Part shown: in pieces, positions 1 through 9,518 of the stretch
Numbering within the stretch: the first letter of the stretch is position 1
Layout: every line of letters begins with the position of its first letter
Origin: Gulosibacter macacae
Lineage (GTDB): Bacteria > Actinomycetota > Actinomycetes > Actinomycetales > Microbacteriaceae
Reading direction: 5' to 3'
DNA length: 64,000 bases
Assembly (NCBI RefSeq): GCF_003865375.1
Contig: NZ_RQVS01000004.1
Location: 1-64,000, forward strand
Program-made: the position numbers and the translations under genes
The notes under the pieces: model-generated
Database searches by the model: none
Told to the model about the DNA's origin: nothing
The model's input: the letters and a program-made list of their open reading frames with translations, nothing else

Positions 1-34
1 TTCATGCTGGAATCAGCGTGTCCAAGATCAGGGG

Positions 35-157
35 TCAAGCGTCGTCCTCGGTTCGCGCCGGGTACATCTCGCCATCTGGCGCGGGATAGCGGGCCTGCCA
101 GCGACCCGACGGGAGCTTGCGCAAGCTGCCCCATGCCTCGCGTTTCGTCCCGCTCAT
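35..157 (-). pseudogene. Truncated tyrosine-type phage integrase, N-terminal remnant (40 aa)
   Basis: The reading frame has a good ribosome site (GGGAGGG, just upstream of the ATG at 157) and encodes the start of an actinophage/AICE-type integrase: an AWGSLRKLPSGRWQARY stretch followed by PAPDG and MYPART. This matches the usual opening of the arm-DNA-binding N-terminal domain in integrases of about 380-400 residues. The frame stops after EDDA at position 35, and neither other frame continues the expected sequence before the window edge. The catalytic domain is therefore missing here. Family assignment rests on the N-terminal motif only. It is likely a relic of an integrated element; what lies left of position 1 cannot be seen. 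Confidence 0.6.
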
Positions 158-197
158 GGTGCCCTCCCGTGTACTCGGATGGACGCGGTTGGACCCT

Positions 198-386
198 CGT
201 GCCACTCCGTGCCACTAGATCCGCGTGAACACCGAAACCCGCGTGTTTCCGCGGATCGTGGGGCATCACCCGAGCTTCCTATGGCACGAAGTGGCACGGC
301 CTCGGCGGTGTGCCAACCCCAAATTTCGGGTGGCTGGCCTCCTCGCTTCCATGGGGAAGGTGTGCGCGTGCCATCCACGTGCCACT
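198..386. repeat. Four copies of a 9-bp site, CGTGCCACT/AGTGGCACG
   Basis: Exact copies lie at 198-206 and 208-216 (direct, 10 bp apart), 290-298 (inverted) and 378-386 (direct). A hairpin with GATCCGCG (218-225) and CGCGGATC (250-257) arms lies among them. The stretch 158-444 has no convincing gene. Directly upstream of an integrase start, such repeats are best read as arm-type integrase sites or a promoter operator. That role is inference. Confidence 0.45.
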
Positions 387-444
387 CCGAACGGACATTC
401 CTGGTCATCTCTGTTCTCCTCTGTCGTCGAACAGAGGGCACAAA

Positions 445-484
445 AACGGCCCGAACCCGCGAGATTTCGCGGATCCGGGCCGTT
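445..484 (-). terminator. Rho-independent terminator of nrdF
   Basis: A long GC-rich hairpin has 18-nt arms, AACGGCCCG at one end and CGGGCCGTT at the other, with two mismatches. On the minus strand it is followed by a run of five T. It lies 36 bp past the nrdF stop. Confidence 0.85.
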
Positions 485-520
485 GACCAGGCTTTTCAGC
501 CGAGGCTTCTCAGAAAACTT

Positions 521-1570
<1,050 letters not shown>

Positions 1571-1602
1571 CTAGCCCTGCGTTCTAACCCGCGCGTCTTC
1601 AG

Positions 1603-1618
1603 CCTCAGCTCGCTGAGG
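1603..1618. terminator. Short palindrome CCTCAGC-TC-GCTGAGG after the SIP gene
   Basis: A perfect 7-bp-arm hairpin lies 11 bp past the stop of the siderophore-interacting protein gene, with no T-run. It may be a weak terminator. Its core is the same CCTCAGC/GCTGAGG found in the dispersed repeats elsewhere in this window. Confidence 0.35.
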
Positions 1619-1629
1619 TTTGGCACAAA

Positions 1630-2460
1630 TTACAGCTCAGGAAGCGGTGCGTGGTGGTCATATTCAGCTTCGCCCGCGCGCCAATAGCCGTTAAACGCGC
1701 CGAACACGCCCTCGCGTGCGATGGCGTTTGCGACCGCACGGATGCTCGCGACACCGCTCGCTTCGCCGGCCGCCCAAATCAGGATGCGCTGAGTCGGCTT
1801 GATGCTCGCAAGGCTCGCCTCCAGTGCGGTTGCGACGCCGGGCCAGCCGCCTGCGACCCCGTCGGTACCGAGTTCATGGGTGATGATGCGGATGCGCTCG
1901 GGCACGCTGATGGCGTCGATATCCGCTGCGGTATCGACCACGAGGTGGAGTTCGCCGGTCACCGTGTCGGGAAGCTCGTCGAAGCGACGTTCAGCCGACG
2001 GAAGCGCGGTGAGGTCGGCGACAAAACGCACCTCGTCGACCGCCTCGACGATGCGACGCGAACCGCGCGGACCCACAAACGCGAGTTCGTCACCGACGGC
2101 CGCGCGCTCGAGCCACGGGCCGATGACGCCACCCTGGTGACGCACAAAGTCGATGCGCAGGCGGCCGGCCGCCGCATCCACAATGCGTGGGGTCATGTCT
2201 CGCAACGCGAGGTCGGCGCGATTCGCGAGCCGCTCCCCCGCCTCGTCGAACGCGGGCACGACGAGGTGACCTGATGCATCCGGCACCTGCAGTTTGATGT
2301 GGTCACCCGCGCCCGGCGACTGGAGATCGCGCAGATCATCACCCGAGAACCAGCAGGTCACAAATGCCGAACCGTTCGATTCGATCGATTCCAGCCGCAT
2401 CCGGCGGGTCTTGAACGGGAGGCGAACCGAATCGACGGCGGGGCTGGCAAGTTTCTGCAT
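1630..2460 (-). CDS. Siderophore-interacting protein (FAD-dependent ferric-chelate reductase family)
   Basis: The 276-residue protein has the layout of the SIP (ViuB-like) family: an N-terminal FAD-binding barrel with a LRDMTPR segment in place of the usual RxYTxR, a VGDELAFVGPRGS loop, and a C-terminal NAD(P)H-binding domain ending in GYWRAGEAEYD. Members reduce ferric siderophores in the cytoplasm to release iron. An iron box lies 20 bp upstream of the start (2480-2498), so repression by a DtxR/IdeR regulator under iron sufficiency is expected; such a regulator is encoded at 48658-49347. The Tyr-to-Met change in the flavin motif is a small oddity. Confidence 0.9.
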   Translation of the reverse strand: MQKLASPAVDSVRLPFKTRRMRLESIESNGSAFVTCWFSGDDLRDLQSPGAGDHIKLQVPDASGHLVVPAFDEAGERLANRADLALRDMTPRIVDAAAGRLRIDFVRHQGGVIGPWLERAAVGDELAFVGPRGSRRIVEAVDEVRFVADLTALPSAERRFDELPDTVTGELHLVVDTAADIDAISVPERIRIITHELGTDGVAGGWPGVATALEASLASIKPTQRILIWAAGEASGVASIRAVANAIAREGVFGAFNGYWRAGEAEYDHHAPLPEL

Positions 2461-2479
2461 GACGACCTTTGTTTGAAAG

Positions 2480-2498
2480 TTAGGTATACCTAAGTTAG
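2480..2498. promoter_or_regulatory. Iron box (DtxR/IdeR operator) between divergent genes
   Basis: TTAGGTATACCTAAGTTAG fits the 19-bp consensus TWAGGTWAGSCTWACCTWA at about 14 positions, including the strong TTAGGT and CCTA half-sites. It lies 20 bp before the SIP start and 28 bp before the rightward membrane gene. For the rightward gene a -10-like TACACT (2513-2518) lies only 8 nt before the ATG, so that transcript may be leaderless. One operator may control both genes. Confidence 0.8.
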
Positions 2499-2525
2499 CA
2501 AACGGGCCTCGCTACACTGATCCGC

Positions 2526-3167
2526 ATGTCCCGCCGCAACCGCGACCGCAACAACAAACCCGGCGATGGCAGTGCACTACCGAACATGAAGCGGCATCAG
2601 TTCATCTACCGGTCGATCTTTGAACTCAGCCCCGACCCGGCCGTAGATCGTGCTGGCAAGTACGCAGTCGACGTCGACTACTTCGACTTTTCGGAGCGCC
2701 TGAAGCTCTACCACGACGGCAAGCAGATCGCCGTCGGCACCTCACCCGCCGAGTTTCGCGTACCGGGCGGCAAGATCGAGGCGGAAATGGGGATTTACGG
2801 CATGTCGCGGGTGCACTTCGTCACACCCGACGGGCAGGAGCAGGCGTTGCGGCCGATGCCGGGCACTGCAGAAGCGTGGCGGGCATGGTTCGCGCGACAG
2901 CATCCAGAGGCAAGCCGGGTCATCGGCATTACGGCCATCGTGATTCTGCTCGCAAGCCTGGGGCTACTCGCGCTGACATTGGTCGAGGCAATTTCGAAAT
3001 TCGATTGGGTCGCGGCGAATATCGGCACCTTCACCTCGCCGATTGTGCTGCCGGAATGGTTCGCGATTTCGCTCAGCGTAGCCGCGGTCGCCGCGGCGAT
3101 CGAACGCGCGCTCACGCTGCGCAATCACTGGCTCATTGATGCCGACACTTGGTGGCTTGAGAGCTAA
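2526..3167 (+). CDS. Conserved hypothetical membrane protein, two C-terminal TM helices
   Basis: The 213-residue protein has a basic N-terminus (SRRNRDRNNK), a soluble region of about 125 residues with a YFDFSERLKLYHDGKQIA segment, then two hydrophobic segments (about residues 140-160 and 175-195) and a short tail. I do not recognise a family. No Shine-Dalgarno sequence precedes the ATG at 2526 and a -10-like TACACT is 8 nt away, which fits a leaderless mRNA. The gene shares its short promoter region with the iron-controlled SIP gene, so an iron-related role is possible, but nothing in the protein itself shows this. Confidence 0.75.
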   Translation: MSRRNRDRNNKPGDGSALPNMKRHQFIYRSIFELSPDPAVDRAGKYAVDVDYFDFSERLKLYHDGKQIAVGTSPAEFRVPGGKIEAEMGIYGMSRVHFVTPDGQEQALRPMPGTAEAWRAWFARQHPEASRVIGITAIVILLASLGLLALTLVEAISKFDWVAANIGTFTSPIVLPEWFAISLSVAAVAAAIERALTLRNHWLIDADTWWLES

Positions 3168-3177
3168 GGCTCCGGGA

Positions 3178-4560
3178 CTACGAGTCGAAGCCGAGGCCGA
3201 GCGCATCCATGAGCCGCAGCCACGGGTTGCGGCGGCCGGTGCGATCGGCCGCGGCCATTGACCAGCGCGTGAGGTTCACGCCGAGGGCGCGCACAGGCTC
3301 GGGCGGGAACGGCACCGGGCGGCGCTTGATCATCTTGATCTCGGTGCGCTCGGTGCGCTCTCCCGCGAGAAAATCGAGCATGACATCGGCACCGAACCGC
3401 GTCGCCGCCACCCCGAGCCCGGTGTAACCAAGCGCGTAGGCAATGCGGCCGCGTGCTACGACGCCGGCAGTGAGGCAGAACTGCGTCGACGAGTCGATCA
3501 TGCCGCCCCACTGATGCGTGAACCGCACGTCGGCGAGCTGCGGGTAGGTCTCGCGGAAGTTCCGTTCGAGCGTTGCGAAGGTCTCTTCGCGCTGGGTCAG
3601 CGCCTCGCTGCGCTTCGAGCCGTAGTGGTAGACCGCGTCATAGCCGCCCCAGAGGATGCGGCCATCATCGGACTTGCGGAAATAGTGGAATTGGTTGCCG
3701 GCATCGGCGAGGCCCTCGTCGCCGGTCCAGCCGATCGCGGCGAACTGCTCGTCGGTGAGCGGTTCGGTCATGAGCGCGTAGTCGTAGACCGGCACGGTCA
3801 CAAGCGAGAGCCGCTTGAGGAGTGACGGATAGGCGTTCGTGCCGAGGGCAACGCGATCGGCACGCAGCACGGCGCCGTCGCGGGTGCGGATGGTGACGGG
3901 GCCTGCACCTGCGTGGTCGAGATCGCTCACGACAGTGCCTTCGTAGACCTCAACCCCGACGGCGAGGCAGGCATCGAGGAGGCCGAGCGCGAGCTTGTAG
4001 GGGTCGACGGTGGCCTGCTCGGGCTGCTTGAGCGCCGCGACGAATGCCGGGGATGCAGTCACCTCGCCGATGCGCTCGGGGCCGAAATAGTCCGCATCCT
4101 CGCCGTGAGCGCGGCATTCCGCCTCGCTCTCACGCAGGTACTCGGTTTCCCACGCATTGCGGGCAAAGGCGATCGCGCCGCCCTCGCACCAATCGCAGTC
4201 GATGCCGTGGCGCTCGATGTCGGCACGCATCCCGGCGAAGTTCTCGCGGCCGAGGCGAATGAGGGTGTCGATCTCATCGGGCCAGCGGGCGAGGCCGTTC
4301 GAGAGCCCGTGGGTGAGGCTTGGGTCGACGAAGCCGCCATTGCGGCCGCTCGCCGCGTGACCGATGCGCTTGCCCTCGAGGAGCACAACGCGCGATTCGG
4401 GGTTGCGCTCCTTCGCGTGGAGGGCGGTCCAGAGGCCCGTGTAACCGCCGCCGATGACCGCCAGGTCGGCGCCGCGCTCGCCGGTGAGTGGCGGCTGCGC
4501 GGGGCGCGCCGGGGCACGGTCGATCCAGAATGAGCGGGGGATGCGGGTGTCGTGGTCCAT
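3178..4560 (-). CDS. FAD-dependent amine/amino-acid oxidase of the DAO family
   Basis: The 460-residue protein has the Rossmann FAD motif AVIGGGYTGLWTA near residue 37, the GHAASGRNGGFVDPS flavin-contact segment typical of DAO oxidases (glycine/sarcosine oxidase, gamma-glutamylputrescine oxidase PuuB), and the C-terminal GYTGLGVAATRFGA second FAD contact. Substrate cannot be told from sequence; a primary or secondary amine is likely. The frame is open upstream to 4623, but the extension (21 residues) looks non-native and homologues start near MDHDTRIPRSFW, so I chose the ATG at 4560. It is 10 bp downstream of the convergent membrane gene's stop and sits between nrdE and nrdF, with no evident functional link to them. 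Confidence 0.88.
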   Translation of the reverse strand: MDHDTRIPRSFWIDRAPARPAQPPLTGERGADLAVIGGGYTGLWTALHAKERNPESRVVLLEGKRIGHAASGRNGGFVDPSLTHGLSNGLARWPDEIDTLIRLGRENFAGMRADIERHGIDCDWCEGGAIAFARNAWETEYLRESEAECRAHGEDADYFGPERIGEVTASPAFVAALKQPEQATVDPYKLALGLLDACLAVGVEVYEGTVVSDLDHAGAGPVTIRTRDGAVLRADRVALGTNAYPSLLKRLSLVTVPVYDYALMTEPLTDEQFAAIGWTGDEGLADAGNQFHYFRKSDDGRILWGGYDAVYHYGSKRSEALTQREETFATLERNFRETYPQLADVRFTHQWGGMIDSSTQFCLTAGVVARGRIAYALGYTGLGVAATRFGADVMLDFLAGERTERTEIKMIKRRPVPFPPEPVRALGVNLTRWSMAAADRTGRRNPWLRLMDALGLGFDS

Positions 4561-4671
4561 TGAGCCAGTGTGCCCTGCGCGGATGTGCCAAATCCGGGCA
4601 TATGTTGCCTCCATCGGCATCATCGACCGCGAATCGGCACTTCCGCGCAGATCGCCCTACTGGAAAACGAG

Positions 4672-4703
4672 GTGGCCCCCAAAGTCTGCACTTCAGGGGC
4701 CAC
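4672..4703 (-). terminator. Terminator of the nrdHIE operon
   Basis: Arms GTGGCCCC (4672-4679) and GGGGCCAC (4696-4703) form a hairpin just after the nrdE stop. On the minus strand it is followed within a few bases by TTTT. Confidence 0.75.
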
Positions 4704-4715
4704 TTCAGGTGGCGC

Positions 4716-6890
4716 TTACAGCATGCAGCTCACGCACTGGTCGAGCTGCGTGCCCTCGAGCGCCATCTGGCGCAGGCGGATGTAGTAGATCGTCTTGATG
4801 CCCTTGGTCCACGCGTAGATCTGCGCGCGGTTGATGTCGCGCGTGGTCGCGGTGTCCTTGAAGAAGAGCGTCAGCGACAGACCCTGGTCGACGTGCTGGG
4901 TTGCCGCCGCATAGGTGTCGATGATCTTCTCGTAACCGATTTCGTACGCATCCTGGAAGTACTCGATGTTGTCGTTCGTGAGGAACGGCGCCGGGTAGTA
5001 GACGCGGCCGAGCTTGCCTTCCTTGCGGATCTCCACCTTCGAGGCGATCGGGTGGATCGACGAGGTCGAGTGGTTGATGTACGAGATCGAACCGGTCGGC
5101 GGCACCGCCTGCAGGTTGCGGTTGTACATGCCGTACTGCTGCACATCGGCCTTGAGCTGACGCCAGTCGTCCTGGGTGGGAATCATCTGGTTTGCAAACA
5201 GCTCGCGCACGCGCTCGGTCTGCGGCACCCACTCCTGCTCGGTGTACTTGTCGAAGAACTCACCGGATGCATAGGTCGAGTTCTCGAAGCCGCCGAAGCG
5301 CTCGCCCCGCTCGCGCGCGATCATCATGGATGCGCGAATCGCGTGGTAGACGACCGTGTAGAAGTAGATGTTCGTGAAGTCGAGGCCCTCTTCGGAGCCG
5401 TAGAACACCCGCTCGCGACCGAGGTAGCCGTGCAGGTTCATCTGGCCGAGGCCGATGGCGTGCGACTGACTGTTGCCCTTGCGGATCGACGGCACCGAGT
5501 CGATGCTCGACATGTCACTCACTGCGGTGAGGCCGCGGATTGCGGTCTCGACGGTGCGACCGAGGTCGTCCGAGTCCATGGCGAGCGCAATGTTCATCGA
5601 GCCGAGGTTGCACGAGATGTCGTCGCCAACCTCGTCGTAGCTGAGGTCAGCGTGGTACGTCGACGGCGAGTTCACCTGGAGGATCTCGCTGCAGAGGTTC
5701 GACATGTTGATGCGGCCCTCGATCGGGTTCGCCTTGTTCACCGTGTCTTCGAACACGATGTAGGGGTAGCCCGACTCGAACTGAATCTCGGCGAGAGTCT
5801 GGAAGAACTGGCGAGCGTCGATGCGCGTCTTCTTGATGCGCGGGTCGTCGACCATCTCGTCGTAGTGCTCGGTGATCGAGATGTCACCGAACGGCTTGCC
5901 GTACACCTTCTCGACGTCGTACGGCGAGAAGAGGTACATCGGCTCGTTCTTCTTCGCGAGGTTGAAGGTCACATCGGGAATGACCACACCGAGCGAGAGG
6001 GTTTTGATGCGGATCTTCTCGTCAGCGTTCTCACGCTTCGTGTCGAGGAAGCGCATGATGTCGGGGTGGTGGGCCGAGAGGTAGACGGCGCCAGCACCCT
6101 GACGCGCACCGAGCTGGTTCGCGTACGAGAAGCTGTCTTCGAGCAGCTTCATGATCGGGATGATGCCCGATGACTGGTTCTCGATCTGCTTGATCGGGGC
6201 ACCCGACTCGCGCACGTTAGAGAGGTTGAACGCCACGCCGCCGCCGCGCTTCGACAGCTGCAGGGCCGAGTTGATCGAACGACCAATCGACTCCATATTG
6301 TCTTCGATGCGCAGCAGGAAGCAGCTCACGAACTCACCACGCTGGCGCTTGCCGACGTTGAGGAAGGTGGGCGTTGCCGGCTGGAAGCGGCCGGTGATCA
6401 TCTCGTCGACGAGCGCGGTGGCAAGCTGCTCGTCACCCTGGGCGAGGCCGAGCGCCACCATGAGCACGCGGTCCTCGAAGCGCTCGAGGTAGCGCTGGCC
6501 GTCGAACGTCTTCAGCGCATACGAGGTGTAGAACTTGAACGCACCGAGGAAGGTCTGGAAGCGGAACTTGTACGAGTAGGCGCGGTCGCGCAGCTGGCCG
6601 ATGAACTCCATCGAGTACTGCTCGAAGGTCTCGGGCTCGTAGTACTCGTTGTCAACGAGGTAGCTGATGCGCTCCTCAAGGTCGTGAAAGAAGACCGTGT
6701 TCTGGTTGACGTGCTGCAGGAAGTACTCGCGCGCTGCTTCACGGTCCTTATCGAACTGGATGCGGCCCTGGTCGTCGTAGAGGTTGAGCATCGCGTTGAG
6801 GGCGTGGTAGTCCATGCCCGAGCTCTGCCCCTTCTTGTGCACCTCGACGTGCGGAATTACGTCGTCGCGAGTGTCGGTTGCTGTAGCCAA
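4716..6890 (-). CDS. nrdE: Class Ib ribonucleoside-diphosphate reductase, alpha subunit NrdE
   Basis: This is the 724-residue catalytic subunit that reduces NDPs to dNDPs. The active-site triad is in NLCSEI (radical Cys with Asn and Glu). The redox Cys pair lies in FVSCFLL and ISCNLGSMN, and the C-terminal CVSCML carries the shuttle cysteines that NrdH re-reduces. There is no ATP-cone domain at the N-terminus, as expected for class Ib. The start overlaps the end of nrdI by 34 nt, implying translational coupling. A hairpin terminator follows directly, so nrdF is not part of the same transcript. Confidence 0.97.
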   Translation of the reverse strand: MATATDTRDDVIPHVEVHKKGQSSGMDYHALNAMLNLYDDQGRIQFDKDREAAREYFLQHVNQNTVFFHDLEERISYLVDNEYYEPETFEQYSMEFIGQLRDRAYSYKFRFQTFLGAFKFYTSYALKTFDGQRYLERFEDRVLMVALGLAQGDEQLATALVDEMITGRFQPATPTFLNVGKRQRGEFVSCFLLRIEDNMESIGRSINSALQLSKRGGGVAFNLSNVRESGAPIKQIENQSSGIIPIMKLLEDSFSYANQLGARQGAGAVYLSAHHPDIMRFLDTKRENADEKIRIKTLSLGVVIPDVTFNLAKKNEPMYLFSPYDVEKVYGKPFGDISITEHYDEMVDDPRIKKTRIDARQFFQTLAEIQFESGYPYIVFEDTVNKANPIEGRINMSNLCSEILQVNSPSTYHADLSYDEVGDDISCNLGSMNIALAMDSDDLGRTVETAIRGLTAVSDMSSIDSVPSIRKGNSQSHAIGLGQMNLHGYLGRERVFYGSEEGLDFTNIYFYTVVYHAIRASMMIARERGERFGGFENSTYASGEFFDKYTEQEWVPQTERVRELFANQMIPTQDDWRQLKADVQQYGMYNRNLQAVPPTGSISYINHSTSSIHPIASKVEIRKEGKLGRVYYPAPFLTNDNIEYFQDAYEIGYEKIIDTYAAATQHVDQGLSLTLFFKDTATTRDINRAQIYAWTKGIKTIYYIRLRQMALEGTQLDQCVSCML

Positions 6891-7276
6891 AACTGATCCA
6901 ATCCTTCATTGACAGTGTCGACATCCCTAGGAGTGCCGAAAAGTTCAAAGCGATAAAGCACGGGGACGTGGCATTTCGCTGCGACGATGTCTCCGGCTAG
7001 CCCGTAGGCCGCACCGAAGTTCGTGTTTCCGCCGACGATGACGCCGCGGATGAGTTCTCGATTCTGGAGCACATTGAGAAACTTGATGACCTGTTTGGGG
7101 ACGGCGCCTTTGCCGTTGCCGCCCCCATAGGTGGGGAGAAAGAGCACATACGGCTCATCGGCCAGGATCGTGTCTTCTTTGAGATAGAGGGGGATGCGAC
7201 GCGCGTCGCGACCGAGCTTCTCAATAAAGCGGTGGGTATTGCCCGACGCGCTTGAGAAATAGATGAGCTGGGTCAC
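6857..7276 (-). CDS. nrdI: Flavodoxin-like protein NrdI
   Basis: The 139-residue FMN protein delivers an oxidant to activate the dimanganese cofactor of NrdF. It begins with the FMN phosphate loop [12 protein letters not shown] and contains the [16 protein letters not shown] and VGGNTNFG loops of the family. The frame is open further upstream, but the family start and a GGGGGCGAGG ribosome site support the GTG at 7276. The gap to the nrdH stop is 11 nt, and the 3' end overlaps nrdE by 34 nt. Confidence 0.95.
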   Translation of the reverse strand: MTQLIYFSSASGNTHRFIEKLGRDARRIPLYLKEDTILADEPYVLFLPTYGGGNGKGAVPKQVIKFLNVLQNRELIRGVIVGGNTNFGAAYGLAGDIVAAKCHVPVLYRFELFGTPRDVDTVNEGLDQFWLQQPTLATT

Positions 7277-7287
7277 ATCCTCGCCCC

Positions 7288-7524
7288 CTAGGCGCTGCGA
7301 AGGGCTGCGAGCTCGCTGATCTTGTCGGGGCGGAAGCCCGACCACGAGTCGGAGTCGGTGACGACGACCGGGGCCTGCAGGTAGCCGAGCTCCTTGACTG
7401 CCTCGAGCGCCTTCTCGTCGGCCGAAACATCGAAGATCTCGTACTCAATGCCCTGCTTGTCGAGGGCGCGGTAGGTCGCGGTGCACTGAACGCAGGAGGG
7501 CTTGCTGTACACGGAGATGGTCAT
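7288..7524 (-). CDS. nrdH: Glutaredoxin-like electron donor NrdH
   Basis: The 78-residue redoxin has the CVQC active site near residue 10 and the WSGFRPDKI segment that marks NrdH proteins reduced by thioredoxin reductase. It passes electrons to NrdE. The ATG at 7524 has an AAGG site and gives the family-typical MTISVYSKP start; the in-frame upstream ATG at 7575 would add 17 atypical residues. It is the first gene of the nrdHIE operon and lies behind the NrdR boxes. Confidence 0.96.
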   Translation of the reverse strand: MTISVYSKPSCVQCTATYRALDKQGIEYEIFDVSADEKALEAVKELGYLQAPVVVTDSDSWSGFRPDKISELAALRSA

Positions 7525-7608
7525 GTCAACGCCTTGTCTCGTAGGGGTGGATAGGTACTGAAGTGAGGGAAACACGTGTGATGTGGTCGTGGTGTGGCTT
7601 CGACCGAA

Positions 7609-7627
7609 GCACCACTACATGTTGTGC
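7609..7627. promoter_or_regulatory. NrdR box 1
   Basis: GCACCACTACATGTTGTGC is an imperfect inverted repeat resembling the NrdR consensus ACAC-TATAT-GTGT. Its centre lies about 30 bp (three helical turns) from the second box, the usual tandem arrangement for the ATP-cone repressor NrdR. It is upstream of nrdH. Confidence 0.8.
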
Positions 7628-7639
7628 TGGACGAGGCTA

Positions 7640-7656
7640 ACACCACTAGATGGTGT
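7640..7656. promoter_or_regulatory. NrdR box 2
   Basis: ACACCACTAGATGGTGT has outer ACACCA/TGGTGT arms, the better of the two NrdR-like sites. Together with box 1 it indicates NrdR repression of nrdHIE when dATP is high. Confidence 0.82.
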
Positions 7657-7671
7657 ATTACAAGCGTGTAG

Positions 7672-7770
7672 TTCTCCACATGTTTTTCCACACAAATCGG
7701 CGTGTCTGCACGGGTTTTGTACCCCTATGCACATTCGCTCCACAGTCGAGTCCACAACTCCTGTGGACAA
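7672..7770. promoter_or_regulatory. DnaA-box-like cluster upstream of nrdH
   Basis: TTCTCCACA (7672-7680), TTTTCCACA (7684-7692) and, on the minus strand, TTGTCCACA (7762-7770) are perfect or one-off matches to DnaA boxes (TTWTNCACA; actinobacterial TTGTCCACA). A weaker site lies near 7748-7756. The 406-bp gap 7525-7930 otherwise holds the NrdR boxes, one GTNAC pair and the divergent promoters. DnaA control of nrd genes is known in E. coli; here it is inferred from the sites. Confidence 0.55.
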
Positions 7771-7853
7771 CTGCACTTCACCACGAGCCTCCGACATCGC
7801 CGCGCGGCCGGAGGTGGTTTGCGCGTGCTCGAAACTGAAAACAGACTGACACC

Positions 7854-7869
7854 GTTACCGTTTCGTAAC
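7854..7869. promoter_or_regulatory. GTTAC-N6-GTAAC palindrome upstream of the Mur ligase gene
   Basis: GTTACCGTTTCGTAAC has pentamers 11 bp apart and fits the GTNAC-N6-GTNAC form described for MtrA sites. It lies about 60 bp before the Mur ligase start. The same pentamer spacing occurs in the hydrolase promoters at 45.9-48.6 kb. Confidence 0.4.
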
Positions 7870-7930
7870 ATAAAAACTTGGACGATCCATCCTAGAAATC
7901 CATGCGCGTACATGCATAACGTTGACTTCG

Positions 7931-9499
7931 ATGAATGAACATGCACCTGCGTCGCCGTTCACCACGCCGACCGACACTCAGCCCATCCTGTTGAGCGCAA
8001 TCGCCGAGCTCGTGAATGCCAAGCACGCCGGCGACGATGTCGCGGTCACGGGCGTCGTCAGCGCGACCACTGCGGTCACCCCGGGCACGCTCTTTGTCGG
8101 CGTTCCCGGCGCGCGCTTTCACGGCGCATCCTTTGCTGACAAAGCTCGCGACGCTGGCGCCGTTGCCCTCCTCACCGGCGAACTCGGTGCTGACATCGCC
8201 GCCGAAGCTGGCCTGCCCACGCTCGTCGTCGGCGATCCGAGAGAGGTGATCGCCGATGTCGCGAAGACCGTCTACGGCACCGAGCCCGACTCCCCCGCGC
8301 TCATCGGCGTGACCGGCACCGACGGCAAGACCACAACGACCTATCTCCTGCACGCACTGCTCGATGCCCTCGACATCCCCGCCGCGCTCAGCGGCACCGT
8401 CGAGCGTCGCATCGGTGACCGTTCCATCGCCACGAGGCTCAGCGGCCGCCTCACCACACCGCAGGTCGACTATTTGCACCAACTCGTCGCGGCCATGCGC
8501 GAACAGGGCACCGAAGTTGCCGCGATCGAGGTCTCAGCGCAGGGCATCGAACGCGGCCGCATCGAGGGTCTGTGCTTCGCCATCGCGATCTTCACAAACC
8601 TCACTCAGGACCACCTCGACGACTACGGCTCGATGGAAAACAACTTCGCCGCGAAACGGCCGCTCTTCACGCCCGAGCACGCCCGCCGCGGGGTCATCGC
8701 AGTCAACGACGAGTGGGGGCAGCGCCTTGCCGCCGAGGCTGAGATCCCAGTGGCAACCGTCTCGCACGACCCCGAGATCGACGCCGATTGGCAGGTCACG
8801 ACCCGCGAACTTGCCCTCGACCGCACCGAGGTGAAGTTACGCCACCGCGATGGCCGCACGCTCACCACCTCGGTGAGCCAACCCGGCTGGTTCATTGCCT
8901 TTGACCTTGCCCTCGCGATCGTCGCACTCCACGAACACGGCGTTGAGCTCGAACGGCTCGATGCCGCGCTCCAGGCCACCGATGGCCTGCAAATTGAACT
9001 CCCCGGCCGTCTCGATGTGGTGAATCCCAGCGGCCCTGGCCCGCGCATCCTCGTTGACTATGGCCACACGCCGGCGTCATTCCGCACCGTACTCACGACG
9101 CTGCGCCGCTTCACCGCAGGCAGGCTCTTCATGGTGTTTGGCGCCGATGGCGACCGCGATCCGTCGAAGCGCCCTGACATGGCCCGCTCGGCGGCAATCG
9201 CCGACACCATCATCGTCACCGACTACAACCCGCGCTTCGAAGACCCCGACGCGATTCGACGCACGCTCGTCGAAACCCTGCACGCCGAGTTCCCCGACCG
9301 CGAAGTCTACGAAATCGCTGACTCCGCTACCGGCATCGCGAAGGCCGTCTCGCTCGCGAACGAAGGCGACCTCATTTTCGTGGGCGGGCACGGCCACCGC
9401 CGCGATGTCGAGGTGCGTGGGCGGCTCATCCCCTACTCGGTGAAAGATGCCGCCCGGGCCGCGCTCGCGATGCACGGATGGGATCCAACAAGCGAGTAG
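7931..9499 (+). CDS. Mur ligase family protein, MurE-like, outside a dcw cluster
   Basis: The 522-residue protein has the three-domain Mur ligase layout: an N-terminal UDP-binding domain, a central ATPase with GVTGTDGKTTTTYLL (about residues 120-135), and a C-terminal domain with the LVDYGHTPASFR and VFGADGDRDPSKRP motifs. MurE adds the third amino acid of the peptidoglycan stem. At the place of the DNPR motif, which contacts the added amino acid in DAP-type MurE, it reads YNPRFEDPDAIR, so the first Asp is Tyr. No other cell-wall synthesis gene adjoins it, so it may be a second MurE paralogue. An in-frame TTG lies 9 nt upstream, but the ATG at 7931 is preferred. Confidence 0.85.
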   Translation: MNEHAPASPFTTPTDTQPILLSAIAELVNAKHAGDDVAVTGVVSATTAVTPGTLFVGVPGARFHGASFADKARDAGAVALLTGELGADIAAEAGLPTLVVGDPREVIADVAKTVYGTEPDSPALIGVTGTDGKTTTTYLLHALLDALDIPAALSGTVERRIGDRSIATRLSGRLTTPQVDYLHQLVAAMREQGTEVAAIEVSAQGIERGRIEGLCFAIAIFTNLTQDHLDDYGSMENNFAAKRPLFTPEHARRGVIAVNDEWGQRLAAEAEIPVATVSHDPEIDADWQVTTRELALDRTEVKLRHRDGRTLTTSVSQPGWFIAFDLALAIVALHEHGVELERLDAALQATDGLQIELPGRLDVVNPSGPGPRILVDYGHTPASFRTVLTTLRRFTAGRLFMVFGADGDRDPSKRPDMARSAAIADTIIVTDYNPRFEDPDAIRRTLVETLHAEFPDREVYEIADSATGIAKAVSLANEGDLIFVGGHGHRRDVEVRGRLIPYSVKDAARAALAMHGWDPTSE

Positions 9500-9518
9500 A
9501 CGGGCGTAGGCTGAGCCG

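Noticed and set aside
154-441. 95-codon minus-strand frame upstream of the integrase relic
   Set aside because: The translation is low-quality and its repeated WH elements come from the 9-bp DNA repeats; better read as non-coding.
4488-6173. 561-codon plus-strand frame
   Set aside because: It is exactly antisense to nrdE, whose motifs are complete.
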